Notes: generated from the sequence alone by a model not told the origin. A stretch of 64,000 nucleotides of DNA from a bacterium (GCA_021817145.1 JAKAVV010000001.1:152360-216359); one strand, 5' to 3'. Positions 28,897 through 38,783 are shown, counted from the first letter of the stretch. Program-made: numbers and translations.

Positions 28897-31746
28897 TCAT
28901 TCTTTTCCGCGAATCAGTTCATTATTGAGGATTGGCGCCTTTTTTATTCCTAAAAAGAAATGAATAATACAGGGTAAAACAACTAAAGCTTGAAAAGTGA
29001 CAAGGAATAATCCAACAGTCATCGTAAATCCAAGACTTCTTAAACCACTGCTGGTAAAAAGCAGAGCTGTAAACCCTGAAATACTTGTTAATGCGCTCAA
29101 TAAAACCGATTTTCCTGTGCTAGTTGAAAAAATTGAGGCTTCCCCTTTTTCTCGATAGCGGTTCACCACATATACTCCAAAAGCCACTCCAATCCCTAAA
29201 ATTACAGGGAGTGTCAGCAAATTCGCAGGGTTAAACGCTGAATGAGTTAGTACCATAATTCCAAGCAGCCATAGAAATCCAATGGCAAGAGGAGTTAAAG
29301 TTAATAATGTTAGACTGAACTGTCTGAATTGAAGGAAAGTCACAATCAGAATGACGATGAGAGCGATCCAGGCTGCATGTTGGTAACTATTAAGCATCAC
29401 CCGCAGCGTCTCATAAATGAGAATAGGGGTTCCTGTAACATGGGGGTCCACTTCTCTTAACTGCGCGACAAATCGGTCTAGATTAACCCGAACCCAGATA
29501 TTGGTTGCAGGGAAAATTTCTATGGCGATTTTCCCGCCTTTTTTGCTGATAAATTCATTTTTTACATAAGGAGGAAGATCGCTTAAAGTAATAATGCGAT
29601 TTGGAATCCCATGTTTTATTAGCAGCAGTCCTTGATTTAATTCATTAAAGAATTTCCCCTGGAAAAGAGATAAAGCTTGTCTTGTTTTTTCTGGATCTGT
29701 TTTTTTTACCGTTTCCAAAAAGTTGGAAATAGTTTGCAGAAAAGAAGTTAATCCTGAATGAATTTCAGCCAATTGAGTTTCAGTGGATGAACCAGGCAGA
29801 AGATACCTTCCAGGAAACATAAAGATTGAAAAAAAGCCGAAAGCGCTCCCTGCATTCGTGGTGATCCTAACTGCTTTATGAACAGATTTTTTCATCTTTT
29901 CAAAAGTTTGAGTTAATGCTTGCACGTTTACCTTTGAAGTGGGGGCTGGATCAGTCAGATGGACCCCTGCCATTTCTTTTTGGATCTTCAGCAAGATCGG
30001 CATTTTTTTCTTTTGCTGTTGAGGTATAAAAGGGAGAGGGCTTATAATTCTTCCCACAGTTGAAAGGGTTTCTAATTGATTGACATAAAGCTGCGCTTGT
30101 TGAGGGTTTTTTGCTACAGCAACAGCGACAAGAGAAGATTGATTGGCGATTTTTATCATTTTCAGCTCTGTTGTGACAGAGCTGACGTGGGGGAATAAAT
30201 GCAAGATGTCTCGATCAAAAGAGATGTCTTTCGCTTTTATTCCAAAAAATAAAGTGAGTAAAGCAGCTCCCATAACAATGTAAGAAGCATTTTTTAAAAA
30301 AAATCGTTCCAAAGTTTCACCAATCTGGGGAAGGCGGAGAGAAATCGCTTTTGCTTTCCCCTTTTTTTCGGAAAAGATCAAAAGCGCGGGCAGGATAGTT
30401 ATAGTTGAAAAAAAGCAGAGCAGAAGAGAGCCACCTGTCGCTGTTCCTAATTCAGCAATCCCTTTATAATCTGTTAGGGAAACAGCGAAAAAACCGAGAG
30501 CCATGGTTAATGCTGCTGTTAAAAGCCCTGCTCCTGTTGAAAGATAAGTGGCATGAATCGCTTCCTCAGGGGTTTTCAACAAGGTTCTTTCCTCATTATA
30601 TCTCCCCATAAATTGAATTGAAAAATCAATTGCCAATCCAATTAACATGGGGAAAATGCTGATTGTAAAAATATTTAAATACTTAACAGAAAAAGCGATC
30701 CATCCTAATGACCAGCCAATTCCAATAAAAAGAGAAATAATGGCTAAAAATGGCTTTCTCCATTCCATAAAACCTAAAATAAAAATAGTTGAAGATAAGA
30801 GAAGAGCAAGGATTCCAGCAAAAAGAATATCATGTTTGGAAACCTGCATTGCCTGCACTCCCATAACTGGTTCCCCTGTTAAGTGAACATGGACATCAGG
30901 GAAAAAAGGTTTCATTTCTTTTACCGCTTTTTGAACTGCTTCAACAGCTGGGATGACTTGCCCAATTCCTTGTTTATTTTTTGCTGGTGTGGCTAGAAGT
31001 ATGGCATATTTTCCATTTTTTAGAGTAAAATAAATACGCTGATTGAGAAGAGTAAAGTTTTGGCTTTTTCCAAGTTTAAAGTTTAAATTAAAAAAATGCT
31101 GCAGTGGATTGGAGTTCTGCACTCCTCCTTTTTGGATTGATTTTGTCATGGAAGTAACAAGCCCTTCCATTTCTTTAAGTCCTAAAACGTAAGATTTTAA
31201 ATTGTGAGGCAGCTGCTTTGACTGGGTTTGGGATCCTGCTTTGTTTTTACCAAATTGATAAATCGTGTTCCAGAAGTGGACTAAATCTTCTCGGTTTTGG
31301 ATGGAGAGGAGAAGGGGTTTCATAACCCTTAATAGAGAAGAGATTTTTTTAAGCTGTTTCGAAGGGAGATATTCCATTGCCCAGGATTCAAAGGGTTTAA
31401 TATTATAAGAATAGAGGACAGTCGCTAAATAAGGGTTGGGTTTTATTTTTTTGGACAGAGCTTTCAAAAACTTTAGATTCTCTTTTGGATCTTTCCCATG
31501 AGTTACAACATAAATTTGAGGTTCCTGGTCAAATTCTTTTGAAAAATGATAGTAGGTTTTACTGAAAGAAGCCCCATTGCTGTTGAGCCCCGCAAAATTA
31601 GGAAGAAAAACAATGGTCTTATAAGCATAAAAAGAGCCACAAAATGCGACTGCCAGCCCAATCAGTAAAACCCCTGAAGGATAATTTAAGATAATATGTA
31701 GAAACCTGTCTCTTAATTTCTCAACCCAGGTTTTCATCAGGTTCAT
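28897..31746 (-). CDS. RND/MMPL-superfamily lipid exporter, HpnN-like
   Basis: 949 aa, two TM bundles with large periplasmic loops; GLAIDFSIQFMGRYNEER and GIGVAFGVYVVNRYREKG motifs; adjacent to HpnK-like gene. Confidence 0.85.
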   Translation of the reverse strand: MNLMKTWVEKLRDRFLHIILNYPSGVLLIGLAVAFCGSFYAYKTIVFLPNFAGLNSNGASFSKTYYHFSKEFDQEPQIYVVTHGKDPKENLKFLKALSKKIKPNPYLATVLYSYNIKPFESWAMEYLPSKQLKKISSLLRVMKPLLLSIQNREDLVHFWNTIYQFGKNKAGSQTQSKQLPHNLKSYVLGLKEMEGLVTSMTKSIQKGGVQNSNPLQHFFNLNFKLGKSQNFTLLNQRIYFTLKNGKYAILLATPAKNKQGIGQVIPAVEAVQKAVKEMKPFFPDVHVHLTGEPVMGVQAMQVSKHDILFAGILALLLSSTIFILGFMEWRKPFLAIISLFIGIGWSLGWIAFSVKYLNIFTISIFPMLIGLAIDFSIQFMGRYNEERTLLKTPEEAIHATYLSTGAGLLTAALTMALGFFAVSLTDYKGIAELGTATGGSLLLCFFSTITILPALLIFSEKKGKAKAISLRLPQIGETLERFFLKNASYIVMGAALLTLFFGIKAKDISFDRDILHLFPHVSSVTTELKMIKIANQSSLVAVAVAKNPQQAQLYVNQLETLSTVGRIISPLPFIPQQQKKKMPILLKIQKEMAGVHLTDPAPTSKVNVQALTQTFEKMKKSVHKAVRITTNAGSAFGFFSIFMFPGRYLLPGSSTETQLAEIHSGLTSFLQTISNFLETVKKTDPEKTRQALSLFQGKFFNELNQGLLLIKHGIPNRIITLSDLPPYVKNEFISKKGGKIAIEIFPATNIWVRVNLDRFVAQLREVDPHVTGTPILIYETLRVMLNSYQHAAWIALIVILIVTFLQFRQFSLTLLTLTPLAIGFLWLLGIMVLTHSAFNPANLLTLPVILGIGVAFGVYVVNRYREKGEASIFSTSTGKSVLLSALTSISGFTALLFTSSGLRSLGFTMTVGLFLVTFQALVVLPCIIHFFLGIKKAPILNNELIRGKE

Positions 31747-31781
31747 ATTTTTATCTTTATGCTTCCTTTATCTTGTTTTAT

Positions 31782-33131
31782 CTAGAAAATTTTAACCACG
31801 CTGAACTGCACTGTTAAATACTTTCTTGGATTTTTCCGAAAATCTTTCATAAATTTAGCCAGCTGTCCTGAAAGTTCTGTGATATTATTGTAAAGGGTTT
31901 TATCTTTTAATAATAATCCAAGGCTTCCCTGTCCATTTTGAAGCCTTTTTGAAACAGCGGCAAGGGATGCCATGGCTTGAGAAGCATTCTGATAAAATTG
32001 TTTATTATTGGCAAGTTGTCCAAGACTTCCTTTTCCTTCATTGATCTTTTTTAAAAGGCTGGCTGCATTGGCAAAAGTTTCGCTTGAATTATTATAGAGA
32101 GAAGGGTTTGTTAAGAGCTGATGAACTGCTCCATTTTTGGTATTGGCTGTTACTGCCAGATGGTTCATTTTGGCGATAAGACCATTCATGTTATTGTAAA
32201 GAGAAGGATCTTTGAGAAGATGCCCCATGGTTCCTTTCCCTTTTTCGATATTGACCATGACATGTGTTGCAGTATTGTAAAGAGTAGGATTCGTAAAAAA
32301 CTTTCCAAGTGTTCCTTTCCCTTCTTGAATGGAATGAAGCATTTCACCCGTATAGAGTGTCGCCTCAGCAGTCGCTTTTAAGGCTTTGTTGAAATTATCA
32401 TAAACAGACTGGCTTTTAACCAGTTTGCCAAGGGTTCCTTTCCCATGCCGGACATCACTGGCAATTTCACTGGTTACTTGCTGAAGGGAGTTTGTAATCC
32501 CAGCAGTTTGGGCAACAATTCTATTAAAACTAGGGGACTCCTGGCTTGGAATTTCAATTGCTTCCAGATGATGGGCTCCAGGGATAAAAGGAAGGGAAGG
32601 ATAATTCAATGTTCCAGGAGTAATTGCTATCACTTCCTGTCCTCCAAAAATTCCTTGAGGAAACAGCATTGCCACTGAATCTGCTCGAATAAGAGGCGCA
32701 TTATCTTTTGAAATGCTCATTAAAACAACAATGTGTTTTAGTCGGGATTGAAGATCCCGATAGCGCTGCTGCAGTTTTCTGTAGGTCTGGGATTGAGCGT
32801 GGTTCTGCAGATTTAAATGGTCCATTTGATTTTTTAAATCTTTCAGTTTCTGGACAGTAGATTTATCAATTGTAATATTTGATAATTTATTTGGGGGTAT
32901 AAAACTGATTTTAGTAACGGATCCAATTTGAACCCCGGACATCATCACTGGATCTCCAACAGCCAGCCCTCTTACAGAAGCAAATAAGGAACGGGCGTAA
33001 ACCGTTGAAGTGAATATCTTCTCGGGTTTTACGAATAAAACAAAAAAGATGATAATGGCGATTCCAGTGAGGAGAAATACCCCAACCCGAACATCGCTCC
33101 ATGTAATATTTTTTTTCCTGGATGAAAGCAT
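31782..33131 (-). CDS. MlaD/MCE-domain lipid transport protein with C-terminal degenerate repeats
   Basis: N-terminal TM, VYARSLFASVRGLAVGDPVMMSGVQIGSVTKISF MCE core; repeated GKGTLGxLLxxPSLYNN. Confidence 0.9.
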   Translation of the reverse strand: MLSSRKKNITWSDVRVGVFLLTGIAIIIFFVLFVKPEKIFTSTVYARSLFASVRGLAVGDPVMMSGVQIGSVTKISFIPPNKLSNITIDKSTVQKLKDLKNQMDHLNLQNHAQSQTYRKLQQRYRDLQSRLKHIVVLMSISKDNAPLIRADSVAMLFPQGIFGGQEVIAITPGTLNYPSLPFIPGAHHLEAIEIPSQESPSFNRIVAQTAGITNSLQQVTSEIASDVRHGKGTLGKLVKSQSVYDNFNKALKATAEATLYTGEMLHSIQEGKGTLGKFFTNPTLYNTATHVMVNIEKGKGTMGHLLKDPSLYNNMNGLIAKMNHLAVTANTKNGAVHQLLTNPSLYNNSSETFANAASLLKKINEGKGSLGQLANNKQFYQNASQAMASLAAVSKRLQNGQGSLGLLLKDKTLYNNITELSGQLAKFMKDFRKNPRKYLTVQFSVVKIF

Positions 33132-33219
33132 CTAAAAATCCTCCTTATTATAAATGAATTGTTGTTTTATTACTCTATTGGCAGCGGATGAATCTTTTCC
33201 GTTTCAGCGCGATTATCCT

Positions 33220-34041
33220 TTAGTGAGACGCTAGAATTTTTAAACTGGAAAGGAATTCTTGGACGTAAGGATCGGTTGAATTTAAAAGTTTCTGCCAATC
33301 CCCTTCTGCCAGAATTTGTCCGTCTTTTAAAATAACCAGCCGTGTTTTTTTTGTGCAAGTATGATCGGAACTGGGTTTTACCTGAATCCCTGTGGAAGTT
33401 TTATGGGCGCAGTGGGTTACCATTTGAAAACTGCTGATGAGATCCTGGGTTACAATGATAGAAGTTACTTCTTCCATGTCTCTGAGTCTGATGATAAACT
33501 CAGTAATATGACTGGCAGTTATGGGATCCAGTCCTGCTGTTGGCTCATCATAAAGCATGATACGATGATCTCCCGCCATCCCGCGGGCAATGGCAACTCT
33601 TCGTTTCATTCCTCCCGATAATTCTGAAGGAACTTTAAAAGCGTCCTCTTCTTTAAGATCTACCATTTGTAAGAGATGTTTTGTTTTTTCAAAAATCTCT
33701 TCTTCTGAGAGCTTCCCTTCTTCCCTCATGCGATAGGCAATGTTGTCATAAACAGTTAAAGAATCAAAAAGGGATGATTCTTGAAAAACCATTCCCATCC
33801 ATTTTCTAACAGGAACAAGCTCTTCTTCTTTTAAAGAAGTAATATTGAGATTATTGACAAGAATCTCTCCTTCATCCGGTTCGTCCAGTCTGAGAATCAA
33901 ACGGAGAATTGTGGATTTTCCCTGTCCGCTTCCCCCCAGAATAATAACTGTTTCTTCTTCTTGAATTGTTAAATTAATGCCGCGGAGAACCTCTTGATTT
34001 CCAAATCCTTTCCAAACGTTTTTTAATTCAATAAGAGCCAT
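33220..34041 (-). CDS. mlaF: MlaF-like ABC transporter ATPase
   Basis: LGGSGQGKSTILRLI, SELSGGMKRRVAIARGMA, LYDEPTAGLDP. Confidence 0.93.
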   Translation of the reverse strand: MALIELKNVWKGFGNQEVLRGINLTIQEEETVIILGGSGQGKSTILRLILRLDEPDEGEILVNNLNITSLKEEELVPVRKWMGMVFQESSLFDSLTVYDNIAYRMREEGKLSEEEIFEKTKHLLQMVDLKEEDAFKVPSELSGGMKRRVAIARGMAGDHRIMLYDEPTAGLDPITASHITEFIIRLRDMEEVTSIIVTQDLISSFQMVTHCAHKTSTGIQVKPSSDHTCTKKTRLVILKDGQILAEGDWQKLLNSTDPYVQEFLSSLKILASH

Positions 34042-34042
34042 A

Positions 34043-34828
34043 TTAAAAAGTTAAATGGGTGAAAAAACTGATCCCTTTGGTCAAGAAAAAATCACTGGCA
34101 ATAATTAAAACTGAAGAAATAACAACAGCATGAGTGGTGCTTTTTCCAATTCCTCTTGTACCTCCTGTTGTTTTTAATCCTTGATAACAGGCAGTTACAG
34201 AGATTAAAATGGCAAAGGTAATCGCCTTGAAAAAACTATAGTATAAATCATGCAGAACAATGTGATCTTTAACAGACATCCAGTAGATATGGTAACTTTG
34301 ATGCACGGTCAGCCAGGTCATCACCCACCCGCTCCAAATAGAGACCAGGTCTGTTATTCCTGTTAATAGAGGAAGAGCGATTAAACAGGCTAAAACTCTT
34401 GGAGTAATCAGTTTTTTAATATAATCGGTTCCAAGGGATCTCAAAGCATCTACTTGTTGAGAAATGACCATTCCCCCTAATTCAGAAGCGATTCCAGACC
34501 CAACTCTCCCTGAAAACATTAAAGCAGCCAGCACAGGACCCAATTCTCGAATCATGGTAAAAGACACAACCTGTCCCATTGTGTTCGTTGTGCCGTACTG
34601 CTTTGAAACACTGAGGATCTGGAATGCAAAAACAGCTCCTGTAAATAGACTGGTAAGGAGAATTACAATCAGAGAACCAAGCCCTATGGATTCCAACTGT
34701 TCGACGAGATCATCAAAATAAAACGGTTTTGACAATACATTTCGGACAGCTTTCCAGAACAAGAAGAAAGCCTCTTGAATTTCAAGCAGAATAATTTTAA
34801 AATTTTCAAGAAAATCTAAATTTTCCAT
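34043..34828 (-). CDS. mlaE: MlaE-like permease (ORF extends to 35209; likely start MENLDFLENF at 34828 or MKRKIAEAAL at 34936)
   Basis: QFxLxRELGPVLAALMFSGRVGSGIASELGGMVISQQVDALRSLG family core; longer ORF overlaps the decaheme gene antisense. Confidence 0.9.
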   Translation of the reverse strand: MENLDFLENFKIILLEIQEAFFLFWKAVRNVLSKPFYFDDLVEQLESIGLGSLIVILLTSLFTGAVFAFQILSVSKQYGTTNTMGQVVSFTMIRELGPVLAALMFSGRVGSGIASELGGMVISQQVDALRSLGTDYIKKLITPRVLACLIALPLLTGITDLVSIWSGWVMTWLTVHQSYHIYWMSVKDHIVLHDLYYSFFKAITFAILISVTACYQGLKTTGGTRGIGKSTTHAVVISSVLIIASDFFLTKGISFFTHLTF

Positions 34829-34996
34829 ACTGTTAAAATCGCTATTTTCGAAATTACCACTTATGCTGTTAAATCCCTTTTTTAAGAAGAGCAGCCAGAG
34901 ATGATAAAGGGCTGCTTCAGCTATTTTTCTTTTCATAAAGGTTATTTTTACCCATAAAGAAGGATTTTTTTTTAAAGGATTGAATGGGGTAGAAAA

Positions 34997-35012
34997 TGTG
35001 ATCTTTATCACA
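34997..35012. promoter_or_regulatory. CRP/FNR-family-like palindrome 1
   Basis: TGTGATCTTTATCACA (TGTGAT-N4-ATCACA), matching TGTGA-N6-TCACA architecture. Confidence 0.65.
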
Positions 35013-35025
35013 TGATTTAAATCAT
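35012..35025. promoter_or_regulatory. CRP/FNR-family-like palindrome 2
   Basis: ATGATTTAAATCAT, perfect 14-bp palindrome with TGAT-N4-ATCA core. Confidence 0.55.
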
Positions 35026-35093
35026 ACCTTAAAGTCGTAGAATTAAGCTGCAGCAGCCACGAAAAAGTAGAAGAATCCTGCTGGAGGTGGGAA

Positions 35094-36083
35094 ATGAAAG
35101 GAAAAAGGAATAATGAAAGCAGAAAGAGATTTCTGTTTCCAATTCTCCTGTTTTTAGTTTTTTCAATCTGTTTTATTTTCTTGAGGAATGCCCAAGCAGC
35201 CGGCAACATTACTCCAAGGAGACCCCATTTTACATCGAATCGAAATGGGAAAGTTCCAAAGTATTGGCTTAAATTGGAAAATCAAAAAAAATATGCTTGG
35301 TTAAAAAAAGCGAAATTTGTAGGGAAAGCAGTTTGTTTTGACTGTCATCCCCAGCCAGGAGATGAACCCGGTCTGTCACGACCAGAGTGGGACATGGATG
35401 TTCATGAAAAAATAGCTGGGACTTTCCAATGTGAAGCCTGCCATGGTCCGGCTTCTCTTCATGTCAAAGCTAATGCCGCTAAATTTATTCTTGATCCGAC
35501 TTATCTCTCTAAACCGATCCAAAATGAAATGTGTCAGTCCTGCCATTTGCAGGGAATGGTGGCTTTTCATGCAGGAGCGAATCTTTCTTGTTTAAGCTGT
35601 CATCAATTTCACACTTATGATAATCCTTACGATTTGAAAATTCGCCCTGAACGGGATTTATGCTATAAATGTCATCCTGGAGTCCGCTCACAATTTCAGA
35701 TGTACACCCATCATCCTGTGAATGAAGGGATCATGAACTGCACAGACTGCCATGCAGCCCATTTTACTTCTATGTTCAATGAAATTGCGGGGCAATCCGC
35801 TGTCATGGGCACCAGAGCTTCCATTGAATCCTGCGGGAAATGCCATCCTGCTGAAGCAGGTCCTTATGTGGCTTCTCCAACAGCTTTAGAAGGATGTATT
35901 GGGTGCCACATGCCCCATGGTTCTCCTTTCTCTAATTTAGAGAGAATGCCACAGCCTGCTCTCTGCATTAAATGCCATGAACCAAGCTCTTTCCAGTATG
36001 GATTAGTCACAATGGGAATGAAATGCACGAACTGTCATCCTGATATTCATGGGTCTGATCACACCAGATATCTGTTTCAATAA
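35094..36083 (+). CDS. Periplasmic decaheme c-type cytochrome, MtrA/DmsE/PioA family
   Basis: Signal peptide; 10 CXXCH motifs (CFDCH, CEACH, CQSCH, CLSCH, CYKCH, CTDCH, CGKCH, CIGCH, CIKCH, CTNCH); RBS GGAGGTG. Confidence 0.95.
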   Translation: MKGKRNNESRKRFLFPILLFLVFSICFIFLRNAQAAGNITPRRPHFTSNRNGKVPKYWLKLENQKKYAWLKKAKFVGKAVCFDCHPQPGDEPGLSRPEWDMDVHEKIAGTFQCEACHGPASLHVKANAAKFILDPTYLSKPIQNEMCQSCHLQGMVAFHAGANLSCLSCHQFHTYDNPYDLKIRPERDLCYKCHPGVRSQFQMYTHHPVNEGIMNCTDCHAAHFTSMFNEIAGQSAVMGTRASIESCGKCHPAEAGPYVASPTALEGCIGCHMPHGSPFSNLERMPQPALCIKCHEPSSFQYGLVTMGMKCTNCHPDIHGSDHTRYLFQ

Positions 36084-36095
36084 AGGAGGGATATA

Positions 36096-38783
36096 ATGAA
36101 AAAGGGATATATAAAAAAAATATTGATGGCGCTTGTTTTAGGAATCTTTTTGATTCAGCCGATCTTTGCCCAGGTTTTTCTTCCTGCTCCACCTGCTACT
36201 TTTGGGCTTCCAATCCCGAATTATGGAGTTCCTTCCAATCAGGCGATTCATGGACAGTGGAATGAAACCTCTATTATTAATGGAATTATTGCAGCCATTC
36301 TTGCCAATAACCCCAATGTTTCGATGAATGCTTCTTTTAATGTGAATACCATTACTGGAAATTCAGGGATTCTGGATCCTTATGGACCTCTGCAGAATGG
36401 TTTTTATCTTAACTCTCTGGATTTTGAGTCTCTTTTAGGAGCAAAAACAACCCTTTTTGCTCATTTGAGAAATCAGGATGATTTTAACAGGGCAGCGTAC
36501 CTTAATATTCAGGATGGGCATTTAAAAGAAGGGTTCAGATATACTGAGCTCATTGATAGAAAAGTTCCTGAAGACATCATTCCAAATACTAGCGGTATTG
36601 ATGTTACGCCCTGGTTTGGGTTCCCTGATGCAGCAAAAGCTCCTCAGTTAGCCAGTGTGACCACCTTAAATTATGGCGCTGGGTTTAATCCGAATCAGTA
36701 TTTTTATCCGATCATTGATAATTTCTTTGTGAATGATCTGCAGTACACCTATAATAATGGATTGAGTTTTTTTGCCACAGATTGGTTGAGAAGCCAGACA
36801 GGTCAGCAGTTCCTCAGCATTTCTACAACAAACAATTTGAATGAGTTTAATAATGGAAGAGATAACAATCTTTCTGTGATTACAGAAGGTGCTGCTTATA
36901 CCAGTGCAGGAAACGACCAGTTTTATGCTGCGACAACTGCTCGGAGCTGGAATAATCAAGATCAGCTCAATAAGCAGGTTGTTAGTTTGGCTGCTGAAGG
37001 GGGAAACCCAGATCCAACCGGAAATCTCATTTATACTGATACCCGCTGGTCTATCAATCAAGCAGGTCTCCATATTCCTCTCAATCGTTCTATTTCTTTC
37101 CATGGAACCTGGAAAAGATGGGATAAAATCTCAGATGGAGTTTTTGGAACTGGGTTTAATTCTATCCTAGGTCCAACCATCGCAGGGTTTACCAATGCGA
37201 CTAATACTCCTACGAATTTACAGCCTGGAATGGATGTGAATCAATATCGGGCAGGATTTACTTTTGCTCTTGACCCTAATGATGCCCTCTTTTTTGATGT
37301 CGGTCATTGGGAAGAGATTCCAAATCAAGGGGTAGAAGCTCAAACTCTGCAGAACAGGAATAATGCGGATTTATTTTTCCGCCACACTTTTGGCAATCAA
37401 TCTTTAAGTCTTTATGGAGCATGGGAACAGGATCATTATGACAGAACTGTGGATTATCGAGATATTCGTTACTGGACCGCTTTTAACCCATTAGTCAATA
37501 CCACTTTTGGAATGGGAACTGATGGCAGCGCCACATTTTATGAAAATAGCACAGGTGGGCTCCCTTATATTGTGTTTACCCCTGCCCCTGGGAGCGGGCT
37601 TTCCCCTTTTACACAGCCTGTTGCTAATATTCCATGCGTTCCAGGGGTTATTGCGGATCAGTGTGGAACCAACAGCATTACTTATCCTGTTGATGGGTTT
37701 GTGAACATTACTCCTGCTGAAGGGAAACTATATGGCCTTATTCCTGGAACTTATCCTGTGGCAGGTCTTGTTGGAAGGGAATCGGTTGCCTTTGATACTT
37801 ATGTTGGGCAGCTTCTGTTAAATGGACCCATTGTTCGACATCTGAACTACAGCTTTAAACTTGCAAAAACCATGGCAAATGGATCTCTTTTTAGAACAGA
37901 TCCACAGGATCAGTGGAATGGAAATCTCCATTTAGATTGGACCCCTACGAATAATCTGACTTTAGGGGCGGGATATCGCTTAGTGGATAATAAAAGCAAT
38001 AATTCAGTCTGGATCTATCCTTTCCAGTACCGCTCCAATACATTAGATTTTACCGCGAATTATGCGGTTGCCAGAAAGGTTTCTTTATCTGCTTCTTACT
38101 GGAATTACATCCAGAACATTTATTTCACATCCCCTGTTTTAAACACAGGAACTCAAAACTTTATTGAACCGCCAACCTTTGGGGCGACAGGTCCTGTTCC
38201 AGGGTTTGGGAATCTTCTGGATACATTCCTTTTCACCCCATTTTATCAGTATTATGCTTCCCCACTCAATACTGTGAATGATTCATTAAGCAATTCAGAT
38301 CAAGAGATCATGTTTGGGATTAATTTTGATTTAAATAAAAATTGGCATGTCAGCGCTAATTACGATCATTCAGAACCCAGATCGTTCCAGAATGTTTATA
38401 TGGCAAATCCGGTTTTTTATGATTTAGGTCCTTTTACTGCTCCAACAGGACCCAATGTTCCTGATGGGTTTGTTTCTTCAGAACCTGTGCTGGACAATAT
38501 GCAGGCAGTGAATGGAAGAGAAAATATCTGGTCCTTGAATTTTTCCAGAGAACTTCCAGGTCATGCCAGTCTTGGAATCAGCGGAGCCTACATGGTCTTT
38601 AGAAACCTGGCTCCAAGAATTACGGGGGTCAGTCTGCCTTTAGGCTGCACTTCAACTGTCCCTCCAGGATATGGATGCGGAGCCCCTGTTCCAGGGTATG
38701 GAACCAATGTTTTTGAATATGGTCAAAGTTTGGATGATGGATCTATCTTTTCCACTGCCATTACTTACAGTAAGAGTTTTTAA
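36096..38783 (+). CDS. MtrB/PioB-family outer-membrane beta-barrel
   Basis: Signal peptide; 895 aa aromatic/Asn-rich alternating beta pattern ending SKSF; 12 bp downstream of the decaheme gene. Confidence 0.88.
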   Translation: MKKGYIKKILMALVLGIFLIQPIFAQVFLPAPPATFGLPIPNYGVPSNQAIHGQWNETSIINGIIAAILANNPNVSMNASFNVNTITGNSGILDPYGPLQNGFYLNSLDFESLLGAKTTLFAHLRNQDDFNRAAYLNIQDGHLKEGFRYTELIDRKVPEDIIPNTSGIDVTPWFGFPDAAKAPQLASVTTLNYGAGFNPNQYFYPIIDNFFVNDLQYTYNNGLSFFATDWLRSQTGQQFLSISTTNNLNEFNNGRDNNLSVITEGAAYTSAGNDQFYAATTARSWNNQDQLNKQVVSLAAEGGNPDPTGNLIYTDTRWSINQAGLHIPLNRSISFHGTWKRWDKISDGVFGTGFNSILGPTIAGFTNATNTPTNLQPGMDVNQYRAGFTFALDPNDALFFDVGHWEEIPNQGVEAQTLQNRNNADLFFRHTFGNQSLSLYGAWEQDHYDRTVDYRDIRYWTAFNPLVNTTFGMGTDGSATFYENSTGGLPYIVFTPAPGSGLSPFTQPVANIPCVPGVIADQCGTNSITYPVDGFVNITPAEGKLYGLIPGTYPVAGLVGRESVAFDTYVGQLLLNGPIVRHLNYSFKLAKTMANGSLFRTDPQDQWNGNLHLDWTPTNNLTLGAGYRLVDNKSNNSVWIYPFQYRSNTLDFTANYAVARKVSLSASYWNYIQNIYFTSPVLNTGTQNFIEPPTFGATGPVPGFGNLLDTFLFTPFYQYYASPLNTVNDSLSNSDQEIMFGINFDLNKNWHVSANYDHSEPRSFQNVYMANPVFYDLGPFTAPTGPNVPDGFVSSEPVLDNMQAVNGRENIWSLNFSRELPGHASLGISGAYMVFRNLAPRITGVSLPLGCTSTVPPGYGCGAPVPGYGTNVFEYGQSLDDGSIFSTAITYSKSF

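Noticed and set aside
34829-35209. N-terminal extension of the MlaE ORF up to 35209
   Set aside because: Overlaps the start of the decaheme cytochrome on the other strand and covers the palindrome region; MlaE homology begins much later.
36666-37103. ORF 36666..37103 (-) and other antisense ORFs within the barrel gene
   Set aside because: Complement of repetitive barrel coding sequence; no RBS or domain.
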